NCBI GenBank assembly: GCA_036526135.1
Contig: DATCZA010000046.1
Span: 164,363 to 228,362 of the forward strand
Direction: 5' to 3'
Length of the DNA: 64,000 bases
DNA from: UBA2965 sp036526135
GTDB taxonomy: Bacteria > Pseudomonadota > Gammaproteobacteria > Pseudomonadales > Azotimanducaceae
In this document: positions 59,202-64,000 of the stretch, piece after piece
How the letters are laid out: every line of letters begins with the position of its first letter
Position numbering within the stretch: the stretch's first letter is position 1
Notes under the pieces: model-generated
The model's database searches: none
What the model saw: only the letters and a program-made list of their open reading frames with translations
Told to the model about the DNA's origin: nothing
Made by a program: the position numbers and the translations under genes

Positions 59202-60821
59202 TTGAGCTCACACCGCATCGAGGTCACCACCCTTGGCGATCTGCTGCTGCGCGCGGCGGATCGCCACGGCGACCGTGACGCCATCATCTTTCCCGAGGCA
59301 CGGCTCACCTACGACCAGCTGCGAGAGGGCGCCTACGCCCGCGCAAGGAGCCTGTTGGCTCTGGGCGTCGACCGGGGCGACCACGTCGGCATCCTGATGC
59401 CCAACTGCCTGGACTACGTGGAGTGCCTTTTCGCCGTCCAGCTGCTAGGCGCCATGGCGGTACCGATCAACGCCCGCTACAAGGCCCGGGAGCTGGCTTA
59501 CGTGGTGGAGAACGCCGATCTCTCGGCCATCCTGATCAGCGACGTCATCTCCGAGTACGCCGACTTCGCCGAGCTGCTGCAGGAAGCGTTCCCCGAGCTG
59601 TCCGCCAATGCGGATCCCCGGGCTCTCGAGCTGCCCGGCGCGCCGAAGCTCAAGACGGTCGTGATGCTCGGAAGCTCGGCGCCTGCCGGCATCTTGCCCC
59701 GGGCCGAGCTCGACGCGTTGGCGTCCGGGTACCAAGTCGAGGACGTGGAGGCCCGCCGGGTCTGTGCCCGGGTGCGGGACCAGGCCATCATGATGTACAC
59801 CTCCGGCACCACGTCGGATCCGAAGGGTTGCCCGCTCAGCCACGAGGTGCTGGTGCGAAACGGCTTCAACATGAACCGCGAGCGCTACTTCCTCGACGAG
59901 ACCGATTGCTTCTGGGCTCCCCTGCCGATGTTCCACATGGCCTCCATCCTGCCCATGATCTGCTGCATGGATGCCGGTGCCGCCCTGCAGTCCATGACCC
60001 ACGTCGAGGCCGGCGGGGCCCTGGCGATGATGGAGCGCGACGCAACCACCGTTGCCTTCCCGTCCTTTCCGACGGTCACCAACGAGCTGATCAACCATCC
60101 CGAGTTCACCACCCGGGACTTGAGCCGTATCCGCCGGATCAACAACGTGGCACCACCGGACGTGCTGCGGAAATTTCAGGACGCGTTTCCTCAAGCCGTG
60201 CAGACGGGCGCCTACGGGCTCACCGAGGTGGGCGGCGTGATCGCCTTCAACCACCCGGACGAGAGCCTGGAGCAGCGTCTCACCACCTGCGGCCGGCCAT
60301 TTCCCGGCGTCGAGGTCAAAGTGGTGGATCCGGATACCGGCGCCGAGCTGGGACCGGGAGAACGCGGCGAGATCCTGGTGCGCGGCTACGCCGTTTTCGA
60401 CGGCTACTACAAGGCGCCGGAGAAGAACGCGGAGGCTTTTGCCGACGGCTGGTTCCGGACCGGCGATCTGTGCGCGCTGGGCGCCGACGGCTCCATCGAG
60501 TTTCACGGACGCATCAAGGACATGCTCAAGGTGGGGGGAGAGAACGTGGCGGCGCTGGAGATCGAGTCTTACCTGGCAACGCATCCGGCAGTGAAGCTCG
60601 CCCAGGTGATCGGCGTGCCCGACGAGCGGCTGCTGGAAGTGCCCGCCGCTTTCATCGAGCTGAACCCCAATGCCTTCGCCACTGCGCAGGAGCTGATCGA
60701 CTACTGTAAAGGGAAGATCGCGAGCTTCAAGGTTCCGCGCCACATCCGCTTCGTGGACGAGTGGCCCATGTCGTCCACCAAGGTACAGAAGTTCCGGCTC
60801 CTGGAGCAGTTCGAAGCTTGA
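59202..60821 (+). CDS. AMP-dependent acyl-CoA synthetase/ligase
   Basis: A 539-residue ANL-superfamily ligase. The phosphate loop YTSGTTSDPKGCPLS carries the Lys, FWAPLPMFHMASI, YGLTEVGGVIAF and the aspartate motif FRTGDLCALG follow, and the C-terminal lysine is in STKVQKF. It activates a carboxylic acid to the adenylate and then the CoA thioester. The TTG start at 59202 follows a GAAGGTG site. In this run of genes it could activate the product of the upstream SDR or hydroxyacid dehydrogenase. Substrate unknown. Confidence 0.88.
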   Translation: MSSHRIEVTTLGDLLLRAADRHGDRDAIIFPEARLTYDQLREGAYARARSLLALGVDRGDHVGILMPNCLDYVECLFAVQLLGAMAVPINARYKARELAYVVENADLSAILISDVISEYADFAELLQEAFPELSANADPRALELPGAPKLKTVVMLGSSAPAGILPRAELDALASGYQVEDVEARRVCARVRDQAIMMYTSGTTSDPKGCPLSHEVLVRNGFNMNRERYFLDETDCFWAPLPMFHMASILPMICCMDAGAALQSMTHVEAGGALAMMERDATTVAFPSFPTVTNELINHPEFTTRDLSRIRRINNVAPPDVLRKFQDAFPQAVQTGAYGLTEVGGVIAFNHPDESLEQRLTTCGRPFPGVEVKVVDPDTGAELGPGERGEILVRGYAVFDGYYKAPEKNAEAFADGWFRTGDLCALGADGSIEFHGRIKDMLKVGGENVAALEIESYLATHPAVKLAQVIGVPDERLLEVPAAFIELNPNAFATAQELIDYCKGKIASFKVPRHIRFVDEWPMSSTKVQKFRLLEQFEA

Positions 60822-60915
60822 GAAAGGCTTTTGTCAGGCCAGATACGGTTGTGTACAGTACCCGGTTCGGCGGGCCCGCATCCGGGCCACCATCGTTGTC
60901 AAGGGAGATTCCGCT

Positions 60916-62334
60916 ATGGCTGAGCAGGCCGCCCATCAAGAGTTGACCCCGCAAGAAGAGATTCGCGGGCTCATCGAGCGCTCGCGCGCAGCGCAGGCGC
61001 AGATCGAAAACTACACCCAGGAGCAGGTGGACGAGCTCATCCGGGCCATGGTCTGGTGCGTAGCGAAGCCGGGCGTGGCCGAGGAGATCGCCCAGTTCAC
61101 CGTGGACGAGACCCAGCTCGGTAACTACGACGGCAAGTACCTGAAGATCCACCGAAAGACCCGCGCGACGCTGATGGACATCATCAACGACAAGTCGGTC
61201 GGCATCCTCGAGGAGGACAAGGAACGGAACATCGTCAAGATCGCCAAGCCCATGGGCGTGATCGGTGCCCTGGCGCCATCCACCAACCCGGAAGCCACGC
61301 CGGTGATCAAGGCCATTCACGCCGTGAAGGGGCGCAACTCCATCATCGTCGCGCCTCATCCGCGGGCAAAGCTCACCAACAAGATGATCTGCGACAAGAT
61401 GCGCGAGGCCATCGCCGCCTGCGGCGCGCCGGCGGATCTGGTCATCGCCATCGAATCACCCAGCCTGGAGCTTACCAACGAGCTGATGCGGCAGTGCGAC
61501 CGGGTGCTAGCCACGGGCGGCGGCGCCATGGTCCACGCGGCCTACTCGAGCGGCACGCCCGCCCTGGGCGTGGGGGTGGGCAACGCGGTGATCACGGTCG
61601 ACGAGACGGCCGATTTGGAAGATGCGGCGGAAAAGATCCGCCTGTCCAAGACCTTAGACCTCGCTGCCTCCTGCTCCGCCGACAACTCGGTGATCCTGGT
61701 GGACGCCATTTACGACGAGATGATGAACAAGCTGGAGCACCAGGGCGGCTATCTGTGCAACGCCGAGGAAAAGGCCAAGCTGCAGAGCACGCTGTGGGAC
61801 GACGAGGGGCACCTCAACACGGCCATCGTCGCCCAGCCGGCGGAGAAGATTGCCGCCATGGCGGGGATCGAGCTGCCCGAGGGCAGAAGCTTCTACATCG
61901 TCCCGGAGGACGGCTGGGGCCCGGAGCATCCCTTCTCCGGCGAGAAGCTGTCGGTGATCATGGCGCTCTACAGAGCCCGGGACATCGATCACGCCATCGA
62001 GCTGACCAACAACATCCAGTCGTACCAGGGCCAGGGGCATTCCTGCGGGATCTACTCCACCAGCGACGACAACATCATGAAGCTGGCCAACGCCACCAAG
62101 ACCTCACGGGTCATGGTCAACCAGCCTCAGGCAGCGTCGAACAGCGGCAACCTGTGGAACGGCATGCGTCAGACGTTCTCCCTGGGCTGCGGGTCCTGGG
62201 GCGGCAACGGCACCAACCACAACATCTCCTGGCGGGATCTCATCAACGAGACCTGGGTGTCCAAGCCCCTGGCGAAGACCAAGGAGCTGCCGTCGGACGA
62301 GGAACTGTTCGGAGACGTGATGGGCCGGATTTAG
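60916..62334 (+). CDS. Acylating aldehyde dehydrogenase family (acetaldehyde/sulfoacetaldehyde dehydrogenase-like)
   Basis: A 472-residue aldehyde dehydrogenase of the CoA-acylating branch (EutE, AdhE N-domain, SauS). PMGVIGALAPSTNPEATPVIKAIHAVKGRN, ATGGGAMVHAAYSSGTPALGVGVGN and the nucleophile in LAASCSADNSVI fit. It would interconvert an aldehyde with its acyl-CoA. The adjacent CoA ligase suggests related acyl-CoA chemistry. A rho-independent terminator follows directly (62374-62402), marking the end of this transcript. The exact aldehyde is not known. Confidence 0.87.
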   Translation: MAEQAAHQELTPQEEIRGLIERSRAAQAQIENYTQEQVDELIRAMVWCVAKPGVAEEIAQFTVDETQLGNYDGKYLKIHRKTRATLMDIINDKSVGILEEDKERNIVKIAKPMGVIGALAPSTNPEATPVIKAIHAVKGRNSIIVAPHPRAKLTNKMICDKMREAIAACGAPADLVIAIESPSLELTNELMRQCDRVLATGGGAMVHAAYSSGTPALGVGVGNAVITVDETADLEDAAEKIRLSKTLDLAASCSADNSVILVDAIYDEMMNKLEHQGGYLCNAEEKAKLQSTLWDDEGHLNTAIVAQPAEKIAAMAGIELPEGRSFYIVPEDGWGPEHPFSGEKLSVIMALYRARDIDHAIELTNNIQSYQGQGHSCGIYSTSDDNIMKLANATKTSRVMVNQPQAASNSGNLWNGMRQTFSLGCGSWGGNGTNHNISWRDLINETWVSKPLAKTKELPSDEELFGDVMGRI

Positions 62335-62373
62335 CGGCCCGGGCCGACCGGGGCCCCGCCATCACCAATCAAC

Positions 62374-62402
62374 CGGGCGTCCTGTGGACGCCCGTTTTTT
62401 TT
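62374..62402 (+). terminator. Rho-independent terminator after the aldehyde dehydrogenase gene
   Basis: A 9-bp perfect stem (CGGGCGTCC/GGACGCCCG) with a 3-base loop is followed by eight T. It ends the + strand operon 40 bp after the stop codon. Confidence 0.92.
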
Positions 62403-62511
62403 GCGGACCTCTCCAGCAAAACATCAAACGCAAGTGGGAAGGCCGCCGTCGTCCCCACGAGCGGCCCCGGGCGGGGACCCGATGCGCGCCCGCACAATTC
62501 CGGAGACAAAT

Positions 62512-62540
62512 TTGACAGCGCTGTCATAACTGTGTATATC
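62512..62540 (+). promoter_or_regulatory. Sigma-70-like promoter of the TonB-dependent receptor gene
   Basis: A consensus -35 (TTGACA) at 62512-62517 is followed by 17 bases and a -10-like TATATC at 62535-62540. The -35 overlaps a palindromic operator, and the receptor gene begins 109 bp after the -10. Transcription would begin near 62547. Confidence 0.75.
62513..62526. promoter_or_regulatory. LacI-family operator O1 (TGACAGCGCTGTCA)
   Basis: A perfect 14-bp palindrome that fits the LacI-family pattern TGnnAnCGnTnnCA and overlaps the -35 hexamer. A bound repressor would block RNA polymerase. Confidence 0.8.
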
Positions 62541-62557
62541 CTGTTCCACCGCGATTA

Positions 62558-62571
62558 TGACAGCGATGTCA
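62558..62571. promoter_or_regulatory. LacI-family operator O2 (TGACAGCGATGTCA)
   Basis: A second copy of the operator with one mismatch to symmetry, 45 bp centre to centre from O1 and just downstream of the predicted transcription start. Two sites suggest cooperative or looped repression. Confidence 0.78.
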
Positions 62572-62648
62572 TCGCGCACTCCACAAGGGACGCCAATCCG
62601 ATGCCCCAGGAGTTGACCCGGAATAAACGCGAGGGGGATCCTCAAATC

Positions 62649-64000
62649 ATGTTCAACGCAACACGACGCAGCACCGGCTGCAGAGCCCTGACATTGACGA
62701 CCCTGGCGGTCATGCTGAGCTTGCTGGCTTCAGGAGCCTCAGCGGAAACCACCGAGCAGCCATCCGACGACGTGCTCCTCGAGGAGATGGTCGTCACCGT
62801 GGAACGGCGGTCTCAGAACCTGCAGGACTATGCAGGCACCGCGGCAGCATTCACCGGGGAGGAGCTGAAGTCTCTGGGCGTTCAAAACATCCAGGACCTC
62901 GACCGCTTCCTGCCGGGATTCTCGGTGGCCAACAACGGGGGCAACATCGAGGTCTACATCCGCGGCATCGGCTCCAGCAACAACACCGAGCTCGGTGACC
63001 CGGCGGCTGCCACGCACCTCAACGGCGTCTACGTCCCGCGTCCGAGCGGGTTCGGCTCCGCCTTCTTCGACATCGAGCGGGTCGAGGTCAACATCGGACC
63101 CCAGGGAACGCTCAGAGGCCGGAACGCCACCGCCGGCTCCGTGGACATCATTCCCTGGAAGCCCGGTCTGGGCATCACCGACGCATCCGTCGAGGCATCC
63201 ATCGGCAACTACGGTGAGTGGTCGGTCGAAGGCATGGTGAACGTACCCGTCGGCGAGATCTCCGCTCTGCGGGTGGCCGGTTTCATCCTCGAGCACGATT
63301 CCTACTACGACGACAAAGGGCCGGCGGACGTCGGCGTGGCCGAAGCCGCCGAGAACTGGGGCGGCCGACTGACTTACCTCGTCGAGCCAAACGATCAGTG
63401 GCGATTCACGCTGACCGGCGACTACATCAGCGAGCAAGGCACAGGCTACACGGGCACCAACTACGCCAACCCGCTCGGCAACGGGATAGATCCTTCTGAC
63501 ATCAAGAACCCGCGCAACGTGATTGGTCGAGCCTTCGAGCCGATTCAGGACACCGAGCACTGGGGCTTCAAAGGGCACATTGAGTGGTCGGGTGATCGCA
63601 TCGGCGCCGAGTACATCGGCAGCTATCGCGACCTGGTCTACGACTACACCGCGGCTACCCCTCTGGCCCCCGACTACCCCGGCGTGCTGGAGACCCTTCA
63701 GCCCGCCGACGAGAACTTCGACAACTTCTCCCAGTTCCGCTCGATCACCGACTCCGAATCCATGGTCCACGAGCTGCGCTTCTTCAGCACCGGCGACGGC
63801 CCGCTGCAGTGGACGGCCGGCGTCTTCTACTTCGAGGAGGAGCAACGCTCGCTTCTCGCCGCCACCGGCGATCGCAGCCTCTTCTACTCCGGCCAGGAAT
63901 TCAATCAGCGCACCGACACGGAAAGCTTCGCCGTGTACGCCGACGCCACCTATTCGATCACCGACCGCGTCCGTCTGACCGGCGGCGTGCGCTACACGGA
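62649..64000 (+). CDS. TonB-dependent receptor (N-terminal part, 3' end outside window)
   Basis: The first 450 residues of an outer-membrane TonB-dependent receptor. A signal peptide covers about 30 residues (hydrophobic LTTLAVMLSLLASGASA). EEMVVTVERRSQNLQDYAGTAAAF starts the plug domain, with IQDLDRFLPGFSV and the plug motifs VYIRGIGSSNN, VYVPRPSGFGSAFFDIERVEV and GTLRGRNATAGSVDI. The beta-barrel then begins. ATG 62649 has GAGGGGGAT upstream; ATG 62601 is in frame but lacks a site. It is controlled by two LacI-type operators, so its substrate is likely a sugar or related inducer. It is truncated by the window end. Confidence 0.9.
   Translation, partial: MFNATRRSTGCRALTLTTLAVMLSLLASGASAETTEQPSDDVLLEEMVVTVERRSQNLQDYAGTAAAFTGEELKSLGVQNIQDLDRFLPGFSVANNGGNIEVYIRGIGSSNNTELGDPAAATHLNGVYVPRPSGFGSAFFDIERVEVNIGPQGTLRGRNATAGSVDIIPWKPGLGITDASVEASIGNYGEWSVEGMVNVPVGEISALRVAGFILEHDSYYDDKGPADVGVAEAAENWGGRLTYLVEPNDQWRFTLTGDYISEQGTGYTGTNYANPLGNGIDPSDIKNPRNVIGRAFEPIQDTEHWGFKGHIEWSGDRIGAEYIGSYRDLVYDYTAATPLAPDYPGVLETLQPADENFDNFSQFRSITDSESMVHELRFFSTGDGPLQWTAGVFYFEEEQRSLLAATGDRSLFYSGQEFNQRTDTESFAVYADATYSITDRVRLTGGVRYT

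Noticed and set aside
1..64000. tRNA, rRNA, insertion sequence, prophage or plasmid-origin signals
   Set aside because: Scanning by eye gave no cloverleaf, transposase, integrase or phage gene; a covariance-model search would be needed to exclude small RNAs.

Overview
The window is a G+C-rich (about two thirds by eye), densely packed stretch of a Gram-negative, probably proteobacterial chromosome. A TonB-dependent receptor, an LptA/LptF/LptG set and DUF2147 and DUF35 families point to a Gram-negative envelope. The class is not certain: a gammaproteobacterium seems most likely, but sphingolipid genes are better known from Alphaproteobacteria. I saw no rRNA, tRNA, CRISPR array, insertion sequence or phage genes.

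Layout. (a) 1-14861 is mostly catabolic: the end of a 2-oxoacid dehydrogenase E1 beta gene overlapping a leucine dehydrogenase-type gene, a luciferase-like oxidoreductase, a Baeyer-Villiger-type monooxygenase, a PHP-domain protein, a MaoC hydratase pair, a SCP2-type thiolase with a DUF35 partner, a CYP153-like P450, a GT32-like glycosyltransferase, homocysteine methyltransferase, alcohol dehydrogenase, a TIM-barrel isomerase and exonuclease III. (b) 15223-32559 is the most striking part: an apparent sphingolipid locus. aasR-cerR-acpR-spt on the + strand and a bacterial ceramide synthase candidate on the - strand provide every known step to (dihydro)ceramide. Between them lie a CDP-alcohol phosphatidyltransferase, a Tam41-like cytidylyltransferase, a flippase, a metallophosphoesterase, an LptA/LptF/LptG set, two further nucleotidyltransferases, a GMC oxidoreductase, an AspH/LpxO-type hydroxylase and a HIT-like protein. 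I read this as synthesis, head-group attachment, chain hydroxylation and export to the outer membrane.

(c) 32682-45103 holds a CaiB-type CoA transferase, unknown proteins, glycerol-3-phosphate dehydrogenase, DUF1330, three transporters, a ThDP enzyme and an amidohydrolase. (d) 45223-45785 has a 44-residue membrane protein and an ArsC-like selenoprotein with an in-frame UGA (UxxC motif) followed by a SECIS-like hairpin. (e) 45816-62334 is a second catabolic region: two luciferase-like oxidoreductases, a VOC protein, two enoyl-CoA hydratases, four SDRs, a P450, a GST, a hydroxyacid dehydrogenase, an acyl-CoA ligase and an acylating aldehyde dehydrogenase, closed by a clear rho-independent terminator. 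(f) 62512-64000 is a promoter with two LacI-type operators driving a TonB-dependent receptor cut by the window end.

Together the window suggests an aerobic heterotroph that oxidises hydrophobic or aliphatic substrates through P450, BVMO, SDR and CoA-thioester chemistry and carries its own sphingolipid-based envelope module.
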